Assembly (NCBI GenBank): GCA_015228695.1
Contig: JADGDA010000034.1
Location: 1 to 15,764 of the forward strand
DNA: 15,764 bases
DNA from: Alphaproteobacteria bacterium
GTDB taxonomy: Bacteria; Pseudomonadota; Alphaproteobacteria; Rhodospirillales; Rhodospirillaceae
Direction: 5' to 3'
Position numbers and translations under genes: made by a program. A model generated the notes under the pieces. The model did not search any database. It was not told where the DNA came from and was given only the letters and a program-made list of their open reading frames with translations. Every line of letters starts with the position of its first letter. The first letter of the stretch is position 1. This document shows, piece by piece, positions 7,369 to 14,795 of this stretch.

Positions 7369-8262
7369 TCACAGACGCTGGGCGGGCGCCCCGTTCCTGG
7401 CGGTCCGCAGGGACTTGCGCTCCTCATAGGCCCTCAGGCGTTCCTGACGCCAATTCGCGGCGAACGCGCGCGCGGCCTCCCGCTCTCCCTGGACGCGGGC
7501 GGCCTGCTCGGCGTGGCTGGCGATGGTGGCCTGCATCAACTGCTCGTTGGTTACGGTCTGGATCGGGTCCAGCCGCGCCGGGTTTCTGGACTTGATCGGC
7601 TTCGGGGTGGGGGGCGCCGAAGTGACGGGGTCGAACATGCCGGCGTAGATGTCGTCCCCCGCGTCGTCCCCATCGCCGCGCTTCGGGGCGGCCTGCCCGC
7701 GCGTGCTCTCGTTCCAGGCCTTGACGACTTTCTGCCGGTAATAGCTGGCCCGCTGGGGCTCCATGGAGTGGTACGACGCCGCCGCCTGGAGCCACGAACC
7801 CGCCCCCTCGTACAGTCGGGCCAGGAAGTCGGCCGCATAGGCGGCATTGGCCGTCGGGTCGAACGCCTCCTCCAGATCGGCGAACGCCTCGGGGTGGTAC
7901 ATCAGGTTGACCTGCATGCAGCCGACGTCGATGTTGCGCACGCCCTTTTCCTGGAGCCGGCGCACCTCGGCGATGGCCGCCGCCTTGGTGGGGAAAAATT
8001 TGCCGCTTCCCCCCGACGTTACCGTCCAGGGCCAGGCAATTCCTGCCCGTGTCTTCTCGTCCCAGCGGCCGCTTTCCACCATGGAGATCGCGGCCAGAAG
8101 CCTGTCGGGAACCCCGCGGACCTTTTCCTGCGCGGCAACCGCGTCGGCGCAGATATCGCCCGTTTGCTGGGGCATCGGCGGGGGGGAGGCCACGGCGTCG
8201 TTCACGAGCCGGGCCGCGAGAAGAAGTCCTGCAAGGATGGTCAGTGTTTTCATGATCGCCAT
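7369..8262 (-). CDS. Exported lytic transglycosylase, SLT-domain type
   Basis: A 297-residue protein beginning MAIMKTLTIL with a signal peptide: a Lys-led hydrophobic stretch ending AVA before Ser26. The SLT lysozyme-like domain spans about residues 45-190. The catalytic Glu is probably E63 in AISMVESGR, followed by NIDVGCMQVNL (about 110-120) and AAASYHSM, the positions of the family's G-x-M-Q and A-Y-N motifs. Such enzymes cleave the MurNAc-GlcNAc bond of peptidoglycan in the periplasm, forming 1,6-anhydroMurNAc. Between Glu and MQ is an insert including WPWTVTSGGSGKFF. The last 100 or so residues are charged, Ala/Arg-rich and probably disordered. ATG at 8253 is an equally possible start, with GAAAG at a better distance. 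An open frame extends upstream to 8535 but would run into the divergent gene. Cellular role (wall turnover or assembly of an envelope machine) is open. Confidence 0.87.
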   Translation of the reverse strand: MAIMKTLTILAGLLLAARLVNDAVASPPPMPQQTGDICADAVAAQEKVRGVPDRLLAAISMVESGRWDEKTRAGIAWPWTVTSGGSGKFFPTKAAAIAEVRRLQEKGVRNIDVGCMQVNLMYHPEAFADLEEAFDPTANAAYAADFLARLYEGAGSWLQAAASYHSMEPQRASYYRQKVVKAWNESTRGQAAPKRGDGDDAGDDIYAGMFDPVTSAPPTPKPIKSRNPARLDPIQTVTNEQLMQATIASHAEQAARVQGEREAARAFAANWRQERLRAYEERKSLRTARNGAPAQRL

Positions 8263-8317
8263 CTTTCGCCGGTTGATCCGCCCCGTGTCCTGCAATACCG
8301 ATGCCAGAACGGCGACA

Positions 8318-8346
8318 TTGACACGGCCGGGCAGGACTCCTACAAG
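8318..8346 (+). promoter_or_regulatory. Candidate sigma-70-type promoter for the TM1410-like gene
   Basis: A perfect TTGACA (8318-8323), a 17-nt spacer and TACAAG (8341-8346; 4 of 6 to TATAAT). The predicted start near 8353 gives a leader of about 25 nt to the ATG at 8378, with GGAGA at 8362-8366 as ribosome binding site. It lies in the 115-bp gap between the two divergent exported-protein genes. Confidence 0.55.
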
Positions 8347-8377
8347 CCGGAAGTGGTCCACGGAGACGCGGTTCGGC

Positions 8378-9703
8378 ATGCGCAAGAAACTGGTTTTGCT
8401 CGCCCTTCTGCTGACGGTCGGCAATTCGGCCATGGGACAAACGGCCGGAGCCCCGGCCATGGGACAAACGGCCGGAACCCCGGCCATGGGACAAACTCCC
8501 GAGCCGGTCACGATTCCCCTCGACCAGATCGTCAATTACCGCCAGCACATGCGCGATATCGTCGAGGCCCTGGGAACCTACGCCAAGTCGCGCAACCGTC
8601 ATTTCGTTCTGCTGGCCCGGGGGGGATTGCATCTGTTCAGCAAAAGCAGGTGGGAGAGCCAGCTTGAGGACCTGCACGATCCCGACGGGGCAGGGGCCTA
8701 CCGCCGCCTGCCGCAGGGAACCTTGTTCCGGACCTACCACCGCGCCCTGTCCGGCTATGTGGAGGACGACCGTTATTGCGGCCCCGCCGCCGCGCGGGAG
8801 GAAGCCCGGCTGAAGGCCCTGGCCGAGGCGGCGGAAAAGGCCAAGGCCGAGGAGCGGGCCAAGGAAGAGGCCCTGGCCCGGCAGAAGGCCAAGCGGGTGA
8901 TCCGGGGCCAGTGGACCCGGGTGGTGGTGGACCCGAATCCGCCTCCTCCGGCGCCGCCGCCGCCCGTCAACCCGCTGATCGCCGAGATGGAGCAGACCCG
9001 GGCCAAGGCCGCTGCCGAGCAGGCGGAGGCGGACCGGACGGCGGATCGGAGGCTGGTCGAAAGCATCAAGGACCTGGGGCTCCGGGCCCTGTCCATCGAG
9101 CATTGCTCCAGCGCGGACTGGGTGGCCAAGGCCATGAAGCAGGCGTCCCTGGACCGTACCCTGACCTTCGCCGACATCGATCCCAAGGGGGAATTGGACC
9201 GGATCGCCAAGGGGAGGCCGTGGAACGAGAACGCCGCCAACGTGGATTCCCTGGACGAGGTCAAAAACATGCTGGTGATGGTGGACTCCCGCCATTACGC
9301 CCGCCGCGACGAGTGGCTGATGGCCCTGGCCAAAAGCAATCACGATCTTTTGATCATCGACGGCTTCCACAAGGGCAGCGAATCCCTGACCAGGTCCGAG
9401 GTCTACGGTCTGAAATTCAAGCGCCTGGGGTCGCGGCGTCTGGTTTTCGCCCGTCTCAATCTGGGCGAGGCGCAGGATTACCGCTACTACTGGAAAAGGG
9501 AATGGATGGTCGGTGACCCGGATTGGCTCGACGCGCCGTCCCCCAGGGACCCCGCGGCCATGATCGTGAAGTATTGGAGCGACGATTGGAAAGCCATCGT
9601 CGGTCAGTATATGGCGGGGCTGATGGACCTTGGTTTCGACGGAATCATGCTGGAAGGGCTCGACGCCTACGAGCATTTCGAGAAAAGGGCCCCCCTGGAG
9701 TAA
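8378..9703 (+). CDS. Exported TM1410/GH114-like putative glycoside hydrolase with coiled-coil insert
   Basis: A 441-residue protein starting MRKKLVLLALLL, a signal peptide likely cut after Ala18 or Gly20. A 9-residue repeat (AMGQTAGAP, AMGQTAGTP, AMGQTPEP) follows. Residues about 54-136 (YRQHMRDIVEALGTYAKS, ALSGYVEDDRYCG) resemble the second half of the TM1410-type TIM barrel. Residues about 138-240 are an Ala/Glu/Lys coiled coil, a proline-rich run (186-199) and another helix. Residues about 240-441 carry the first barrel half: DLLIIDGF (D328), LNLGEAQDYRYYW (E364), VKYWSDDWKAI and LGFDGIMLEGLDAYEHFE (D421, E426, D429). The family is thought to cleave galactosaminogalactan-like polysaccharides, but most members are uncharacterised. 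The usual Asp of the final L-D-x-x-D motif is Glu here. It probably acts outside the cytoplasm. The specific substrate is unknown. Confidence 0.82.
   Translation: MRKKLVLLALLLTVGNSAMGQTAGAPAMGQTAGTPAMGQTPEPVTIPLDQIVNYRQHMRDIVEALGTYAKSRNRHFVLLARGGLHLFSKSRWESQLEDLHDPDGAGAYRRLPQGTLFRTYHRALSGYVEDDRYCGPAAAREEARLKALAEAAEKAKAEERAKEEALARQKAKRVIRGQWTRVVVDPNPPPPAPPPPVNPLIAEMEQTRAKAAAEQAEADRTADRRLVESIKDLGLRALSIEHCSSADWVAKAMKQASLDRTLTFADIDPKGELDRIAKGRPWNENAANVDSLDEVKNMLVMVDSRHYARRDEWLMALAKSNHDLLIIDGFHKGSESLTRSEVYGLKFKRLGSRRLVFARLNLGEAQDYRYYWKREWMVGDPDWLDAPSPRDPAAMIVKYWSDDWKAIVGQYMAGLMDLGFDGIMLEGLDAYEHFEKRAPLE
8429..8506 (+). repeat. 27-nt in-frame tandem repeat, two full copies and one degenerate
   Basis: Units begin at 8429, 8456 and 8483. 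The first two differ at one base; the third diverges after 14 bases and is 24 nt. Each starts GCCATGGGACAAAC and encodes an AMGQT-type peptide at the predicted mature N-terminus of the TM1410-like protein. Confidence 0.9.
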
Positions 9704-9776
9704 AGCGTTTCCACAAAAATGGGTGCTCCCCCTCGCGGGGCTTTGATCGTGGGCGGGATTGCATTAAACAGGGGCC

Positions 9777-10445
9777 ATGCGCACGCTCTATCACCTCTGG
9801 CTTTCCCCCCACAGCCGCAAGGTCCGTGTCGTCCTTGCCGAGAAGAAGCTTGAATTCATGCTCTCGGTGGAGCGGACGTGGGAACGGCGGCCGGAGTTTC
9901 TGGCCCTCAACCCGGCCGGCGAGGTTCCCGTTCTGGTCGAGCCCGACGGCAACGCCTATTCCGACTCCTCGGCCATCTGCGAGTTGCTGGAGGAACTGTA
10001 TCCCGAGCATCCGCTGGTCGGGCCGACTCCCGTGCTGCGGGCCGAGGTCCGCCGTCTCGTCGCGTGGTTCGACTGCAAGTTCAACCGCGAGGTCACGGAG
10101 AATCTGGTCGGCGAGAAACTGGGAAAGCGCCTGATCGGGGTCGGCGGCCCCGATTCCCGCGCCATTCGCGCCGGGCAGGCCAACATTCATCTCCACCTGG
10201 ACTACATCCAGTGGCTGGTCGAGCGCCGTCGCTGGCTGGCGGGGGATTTCCTGTCGCTGGCCGACATCGCCGCCGCCGCGCATCTGTCGTGCCTCGACTA
10301 TATCGGCGACGTGCCGTGGACCGATCATCCCGGCGCCAAGGACTGGTACGCCCGCATCAAGTCCCGCCCGAGCTTCCGCAGTCTCCTGCGCGATCAGGTG
10401 CCGGGGGCCTTGCCGCCGCGCCACTACGAAGACCTGGATTTCTGA
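9777..10445 (+). CDS. Glutathione S-transferase family protein
   Basis: A 222-residue two-domain GST. The thioredoxin-fold N-domain (about 1-80) starts MRTLYHLWLSPHSRKVRVVL, with a Ser in the position near the start of helix 1 that usually contacts the glutathione thiol. NPAGEVPVL holds the cis-Pro loop, and DSSAICELLEE is the glutathione gamma-glutamyl binding motif. The all-helical C-domain (about 90-210) includes the conserved LSLADIAAAAHLSCLDY capping-box helix and ends in RPSFRSLLRD. Ser in place of Tyr or Cys suggests a Ser- or unassigned-type GST. Substrate cannot be predicted. The ATG at 9777 is preceded by AGGGG only 2 nt away, a poorly spaced ribosome binding site. The gene stands alone, 73 bp after the TM1410-like gene and convergent with the kinase gene across the palindromic element. 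Confidence 0.9.
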   Translation: MRTLYHLWLSPHSRKVRVVLAEKKLEFMLSVERTWERRPEFLALNPAGEVPVLVEPDGNAYSDSSAICELLEELYPEHPLVGPTPVLRAEVRRLVAWFDCKFNREVTENLVGEKLGKRLIGVGGPDSRAIRAGQANIHLHLDYIQWLVERRRWLAGDFLSLADIAAAAHLSCLDYIGDVPWTDHPGAKDWYARIKSRPSFRSLLRDQVPGALPPRHYEDLDF

Positions 10446-10454
10446 TTTTATTTC

Positions 10455-10657
10455 AGAGGCTGACCGAAAAATGAATCTTTTAGAATCAATTCTCTATAGA
10501 GTTCCGTCATGGCCGGACGTGTTCCGGCTATCCACGTCCTCCCACTTGGCGAAGGGCCAGACGGAGCCCCGTGGATACGCGGGTCAAGCCCGCGCACGAC
10601 GGTTTCTGCGGACAATAACGCATTGATTTCAAACGCTCCATTTTTCGGCCAGCCTCT
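10455..10657. repeat. Long imperfect palindrome, MITE/REP-like intergenic element
   Basis: The ends are 20-bp inverted repeats: AGAGGCTGACCGAAAAATGA at 10455-10474 against the complement of 10638-10657, 18 of 20 identical. Next, AATCAAT (10484-10490) pairs with 10622-10628. The core is a cross: CCGTCATG (10504-10511) pairs with 10595-10602 (one mismatch), and TATCCACG (10529-10536) pairs perfectly with 10570-10577. Between these stems each side forms its own hairpin: GCCGGA/TCCGGC (10512-10528) and CGCGGG/CCCGCG (10578-10594), both with 5-nt loops. The right arm overlaps the histidine kinase stop codon. No target-site duplication or transposase is visible. It may act as a two-way terminator between the convergent GST and kinase genes. 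I recall similar CATGGCCGG...ATCCACG palindromes dispersed in alphaproteobacterial genomes. Confidence 0.8.
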
Positions 10658-13086
10658 CAAGTCCCGCTTTCTTTCGGCTTGGGCAACGCGACCAGGAACG
10701 TGCTTCCCTCTCCGGGGGTGGATTCGATCCAGATGCGTCCGCCATGGTGTTCGACGATCTTGCGGCAGATGGCAAGACCGATCCCGTTGCCCTCGACCTC
10801 CTCGCGCCCGACCAGACGCTGGAAGATGCCGAAGGCCCGGTCGTGATCGCGGGGGGCGATGCCGATTCCGTTGTCCCGGACCCAGACCACCCATTCCGCC
10901 CCGCCGTCGCGCCAGCCGACGTCGACGCGGGGCGGGCGTCCCTTCGCCCGGTACTTGATCGCGTTGCCGATCAGGTTGAGGAACAGCCGCGTCAGTTCGA
11001 GGGGGTGGCCGGCAACGGACGGAAGATCGTCCGCGACCGACAGATCGGTCCCGGTCTCCTCGATCATGAGTTCCAGATCCTTGAGGGCCTCGTCCACGGC
11101 CAATCCGAGGTCCACGATCTCCGCGGTGGTTTCCATCCGGCCCACCCGCGAATAGTCGAGAAGGCCGAGGATGAGGGCGTCCATCCGCTTCGCGCCCTCG
11201 ATGGCGAAGTCCATGTACGTCCGGCCGTCCTCGTCCAGGCCGTCGCCGAGCTTTCGTTGCAGGAGCCCGAGATAGCTGCTGATCATCCGCAACGGCTGCC
11301 GCAGGTCGTGGGAGGCCGCGTAGGCGAACTGCTCCAGCTCCGCGTTGGACCGGGCCAATTCCTCCTCGGCCTGCTTGCGCTCGGTGACGTCCTGGACGAT
11401 GGAAAACAGGAGGATGCGGCCGCCCACATCGACGGGGGACGAGCGCACCTCGACCGTCCGGGTCTCGCCGTCGGCCAGGCGGTGGGGAAAGGTGAAGAAG
11501 TTCCGTTCATGGCGGACCGCGCTGGCCCGCTCGGCGGCGATTTCCTCCGGCGGCAGGGTGTTGATCCGGTCGATGGTCATCGTCCGCAGACGATCGATGC
11601 CGTAGCCGTAGAAAAGGCCGGCGGCGGCGTTGGCGTCGACGATGGCGCCGGACATCGGCTCGATCAGGAGCAGGACGGCGGTGTTGCGCTCGAACATCTG
11701 GCGGAAACGGGCCTCGCTCTCGCGGAGCGCCTTCTCCGCCGCCCTGCGCTCGCTGACGTCGTGGATGAAGGCGTGGAAGTCGTCTCCCGTGGTGGAGACG
11801 CTGATCTCGACGTCGATGCGCGTTCCGTCCTTTCGCCGGAACCGGGTCTCGAAGCGGTCGCTTCCCTGTTCCAGGACGCGGATCATGTGCGCTTCGGCCT
11901 CGGCGGGCGTCTCGTTCGCGTCGAGGTCGGAGACGTGGAGGTGGATCAATTCCTCCTCGGCATACCCGGTCATCCGGCTCAGGGCGGCGTTGCCGGCGAC
12001 GAGGCGGCCGGTCCGGTCCACCATCATGTAGCCGTCGATGGAGGTGCGCAGCGCCAGCGCGAAACGCTCGGCCTCGGCGGCCCGTTCGGCGCGGAGTTCC
12101 AGGTTCCGGCGGCGCCAGGACAACTGGAAGATGACGGCCAGCAGCAGGATCAGCACGGCCGCCAGGGCCAGAACGATCAGGGCCAGGACCCTGGCCGGAC
12201 GCTCGACCTCGGCGCGGTCGACCTTCGTCACGATGACCCAGGGGGTTCCCGGAACCGGTTCCGCGGCTCCGATGACCTCCTCGCCGCGATAGTCCCGGCC
12301 CTCGATCAGCCCGAACTCGTTCCGCACCAGGGCGTTTTCCGCCAGGGTCCCCGTGCCGACGGGCTGGCGGAAGGTCAAGGGCGGCGCCTCCGGCCTGAAG
12401 CGCAGGTGGCTCAGGAACAGAACTTCGTCGCCGTCGCGCCGGGCCATGATGGTTTCCATGGACGGGCTGGGCCTGGGAAGGCCTTCCAGGAGGGGAAGCA
12501 GCCGCGCCTCGGCGTTCCGTTCGAGATAGGCGGCCCCCACCACCACGTCATGCTCGTCGCCGTTCGCAAAGACCGGGTGGATGAACCCATGCTCGACCTC
12601 GCCCTCCGCGTTCCGGTGCAGTTCGAGACGCACGGGCCCGCGCGTGGCGATGGCCTGGCGCACGGCCGACAGCTCCTCCGGCCCGAGAGGCTCGGACGAG
12701 GACGACACCACGATCCGCAGCGCCGCATCGACCACGACGATCCGCAGATACCCCTGCCCCGCGACCGTCTTGTCGATGGCCATGCGGACGCGGGGCATCT
12801 CCTGCTCCGCGTCGGCGCCGGACAGCAATCTCCAGACCGCGGGGCGGGTGGCGAAGATGAACGCGCTCCCCCTCCGGTCGGCGACCTGCTCCCCGATCCG
12901 TTCCGCCTTCATCCGGGAAATGCCCAGAAGCTCGTCGTGGACCCCGGCCACCATCCGGTCGGCGAAAAACCGGTACGATCCGTAAGCCCCGGCGGCGACC
13001 ACCGCACCGGTGAGAGCGAACAGGGCAAGAAGTCCGAGGAAGGACGCCTTCAGGCTTTTTTCGCCGACGGGTTCCTGGATGCCCAA
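10657..13086 (-). CDS. Membrane PAS-PAS sensor histidine kinase
   Basis: An 809-residue hybrid-free sensor kinase. Transmembrane helix 1 is at about 14-35 and helix 2 at about 295-320 (LALIVLALAAVLILLLAVIF), enclosing a roughly 260-residue periplasmic region of dCache-like size with no motif I can name. PAS 1 covers about 341-455 (GYMMVDRTGRLVAGN) and PAS 2 about 459-580. The HisKA box ASHDLRQPLRMISSYLG places the phosphorylated His at 593. The ATPase domain has the N-box NAIKYR (N708), DNGIGI and GNGIGLAICRKIVEHHGG, all intact. This H-box type is common in bacteriophytochrome-like kinases. The start is TTG at 13086, backed by AGGGGAG with a 7-nt spacer, and overlaps the diguanylate cyclase gene by 37 nt. 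No receiver domain is attached, so the co-encoded REC-GGDEF protein is the obvious partner. Signal unknown. Confidence 0.92.
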   Translation of the reverse strand: MGIQEPVGEKSLKASFLGLLALFALTGAVVAAGAYGSYRFFADRMVAGVHDELLGISRMKAERIGEQVADRRGSAFIFATRPAVWRLLSGADAEQEMPRVRMAIDKTVAGQGYLRIVVVDAALRIVVSSSSEPLGPEELSAVRQAIATRGPVRLELHRNAEGEVEHGFIHPVFANGDEHDVVVGAAYLERNAEARLLPLLEGLPRPSPSMETIMARRDGDEVLFLSHLRFRPEAPPLTFRQPVGTGTLAENALVRNEFGLIEGRDYRGEEVIGAAEPVPGTPWVIVTKVDRAEVERPARVLALIVLALAAVLILLLAVIFQLSWRRRNLELRAERAAEAERFALALRTSIDGYMMVDRTGRLVAGNAALSRMTGYAEEELIHLHVSDLDANETPAEAEAHMIRVLEQGSDRFETRFRRKDGTRIDVEISVSTTGDDFHAFIHDVSERRAAEKALRESEARFRQMFERNTAVLLLIEPMSGAIVDANAAAGLFYGYGIDRLRTMTIDRINTLPPEEIAAERASAVRHERNFFTFPHRLADGETRTVEVRSSPVDVGGRILLFSIVQDVTERKQAEEELARSNAELEQFAYAASHDLRQPLRMISSYLGLLQRKLGDGLDEDGRTYMDFAIEGAKRMDALILGLLDYSRVGRMETTAEIVDLGLAVDEALKDLELMIEETGTDLSVADDLPSVAGHPLELTRLFLNLIGNAIKYRAKGRPPRVDVGWRDGGAEWVVWVRDNGIGIAPRDHDRAFGIFQRLVGREEVEGNGIGLAICRKIVEHHGGRIWIESTPGEGSTFLVALPKPKESGT

Positions 13087-14768
13087 GCCGGTTCTCCCCT
13101 GTGTCCGCCGTAGAAGCAGAACGCGCCCTTTCCATCCCGCTTCGCCTCGTACATGGCCGCGTCGGCATTGTCCAGCAGGCTGGCCGGGTCGTCCCCGTCC
13201 AAGGGAAACACCGCGACCCCGATGCTACATCCGACGGAAACGATAGTCGCGTCAAGGGCGAACGGCTGGCGGAAGGCGTCCAGGATCATCCGCGCCGCCC
13301 GTCCCGCGCCGGCGCAGTCCGTGACGTCGGTGAGAAGCACGACGAACTCGTCGCCGCCGATGCGCGCCACGGTGTCGACCTCGCGCACGCAGTCCTTGAG
13401 CCGGACCGCCACCTGCCGCAACAACTCGTCCCCGGCGTGGTGCCCGTACCGGTCGTTGATCGGCTTGAACCCGTCGAGATCGAGAAACAGCACCGCCAGC
13501 CCTCCGTCATGGCGGCGGGCGCGGGCGACGGACTGGTTCAGGCGGTCTTCGAGCAAGGCCCGGTTCGGCAACCCGGTCAGCGCGTCGTGGAAGGCCCGGT
13601 GGCGGATGCGGTCCTCCTTCTGCCTCTGCTCGGTGACGTCGTTGAACACGCCGACGAAATTCTCGATCGTTCCGTCGTGGCCGCGAATGGCCGAAATGGC
13701 CAGATGCTGCACATAGACGTCGCCGTTCTTGCGGCGGTTCCAGACGTCGCCGCGCCAGTGGCCGCTTTCCATGAGCGTGTGCCACATGTCTTCGTAGAAT
13801 TCCCGTGGGTGCCGTCCCGCGGCCAGGATGCGCGGGGTCCGGCCGATGATTTCCTCCGGCGCGTATCCGGTGATTTCCGAGAAGGCGGCGTTGACCACGC
13901 GCACCCGGGCATCCGCGTCGGTCACGATCATCGCCTCGGAGGTTCCCTCGAACACGCTCGCCATCATGGTGCGGTAACGGTCGGCCTCGTGGCGCGCGGT
14001 AAGGTCGCGGACGATCACCTCCGCCGCCCGTCCCCCCTCGCCGCCGATGGCGAGTACGACGATCTCGGCGTCGGTGAGCCGGCCGTCGCCCCCCCGCACC
14101 TGCGCCTCGACCGTCACCGATGGGCGGACGCCCCGGATCGCCTCCTCGATCAGCGCCCCGACCCGCGGCGCGTCGCGCGAGGCGATCAGGGCGGTGAGTT
14201 CGCGGCCCCTTAAGGGGACCGAGGGATCGGGGCACAGGCGCCGTGCCGCGTCGTTGACGAACAGCACGTCGTCCGCCGTGCAGACCAGAATGGCGTCGGG
14301 CGAGGAATCGACCAGCAGGCGGTAACGCTCCTCGGAAAGGCGGTGCTCCTCCCTGGCCCGGATCAGCTCCACCTCCAACCGCTTGCGCTCGATGGCGTAC
14401 ATGATGGACTTGGCGAGGGCATCGCCGTCGCCGCGTCCCTTGACCAGATAGTCCTGGCACCCTTCGCGGATGGACTGAAGGCCGATCTCCTCGTCCTCCA
14501 GCCCGGTCAGGACGACGATCGGAAGATGCGGCGCCGCCTGCCTGAAAGCGCGGACCGTGTCCAGACCAAGGGAGTCGGGGAGCGAAAGATCAAGAAGGAC
14601 GACGTCGAGAAACACCTCGCTCGCGTGCCGGACCGCGCCGGAAAGACGGGCTTCCACCGCCACATCGAAGTGCCCGATTCGGGTCTCCTTCAACAAGGCC
14701 CGGACAAGCACGGCGTCCGCCGGCTCATCCTCGACCAGCAGAACGCGCACGGGCGATCCCTCGAACAT
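13050..14768 (-). CDS. Response regulator diguanylate cyclase (REC-PAS-PAS-GGDEF)
   Basis: A 572-residue soluble regulator. The receiver domain (about 6-125) has the acidic pair E13/D14, phospho-acceptor D60 in VVLLDLSLPD, T88 and K110. PAS 1 spans about 148-260 and PAS 2 about 264-385; PAS 2 has FSEITGYAPEEIIGRTPRIL and NRRKNGDVYVQ. The GGDEF domain (about 388-555) opens with HDALTGLPNRALLEDRL. Its active-site loop RIGGDEF has GGDEF at 471-475, and an inhibitory-site RxxD (R462, D465) lies five residues before it. It therefore should make c-di-GMP from two GTP and be product-inhibited; no EAL domain follows. It is the first gene of a two-gene operon with the histidine kinase. The ATG at 14768 lacks a good Shine-Dalgarno (only a G-run about 8 nt upstream). 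Confidence 0.95.
   Translation of the reverse strand: MFEGSPVRVLLVEDEPADAVLVRALLKETRIGHFDVAVEARLSGAVRHASEVFLDVVLLDLSLPDSLGLDTVRAFRQAAPHLPIVVLTGLEDEEIGLQSIREGCQDYLVKGRGDGDALAKSIMYAIERKRLEVELIRAREEHRLSEERYRLLVDSSPDAILVCTADDVLFVNDAARRLCPDPSVPLRGRELTALIASRDAPRVGALIEEAIRGVRPSVTVEAQVRGGDGRLTDAEIVVLAIGGEGGRAAEVIVRDLTARHEADRYRTMMASVFEGTSEAMIVTDADARVRVVNAAFSEITGYAPEEIIGRTPRILAAGRHPREFYEDMWHTLMESGHWRGDVWNRRKNGDVYVQHLAISAIRGHDGTIENFVGVFNDVTEQRQKEDRIRHRAFHDALTGLPNRALLEDRLNQSVARARRHDGGLAVLFLDLDGFKPINDRYGHHAGDELLRQVAVRLKDCVREVDTVARIGGDEFVVLLTDVTDCAGAGRAARMILDAFRQPFALDATIVSVGCSIGVAVFPLDGDDPASLLDNADAAMYEAKRDGKGAFCFYGGHRGEPAWASRNPSAKKA
13094..13100 (-). promoter_or_regulatory. Ribosome binding site supporting the TTG start of the kinase gene
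   Basis: Minus strand AGGGGAG, then 7 nt, then TTG at 13086, all inside the 3' end of the diguanylate cyclase gene. The strength and spacing decide in favour of the TTG start and of reinitiation or coupling within the operon. Confidence 0.65.
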
Positions 14769-14795
14769 TTTCGCGCCCCCGCGTACAACCGAACC

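Noticed and set aside
5103..7595. Plus-strand open frame of 830 codons
   Set aside because: Antisense to infC and thrS, which are both certain.
8429..8506. CRISPR-like direct repeats
   Set aside because: The units are contiguous, in frame and coding, with no spacers.
8263..8535. Upstream extension of the lytic transglycosylase to a start at 8535
   Set aside because: It would overlap the divergent gene, its promoter and its 27-nt repeats, and would bury the signal peptide about 90 residues into the protein.
9725..9745. CCCC-TCGC-GGGG hairpin after the TM1410-like gene as a terminator
   Set aside because: Only four base pairs and followed by CTTTG without a T-run; too weak to call.
10440..10660. 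Insertion sequence remnant with target-site duplication
   Set aside because: No transposase fragment and no matching short direct repeats flank the inverted ends; kept only as a palindromic repeat element.
10448..10894. Minus-strand 148-codon frame and plus-strand 149-codon frame through the palindrome
   Set aside because: They read through the repeat element and the kinase gene in other frames; the peptides resemble spurious proteins derived from such repeats.
10744..13113. Plus-strand open frame of 789 codons, and another at 13101-14213
   Set aside because: Both are antisense to the kinase and cyclase genes, whose motifs are complete on the minus strand.
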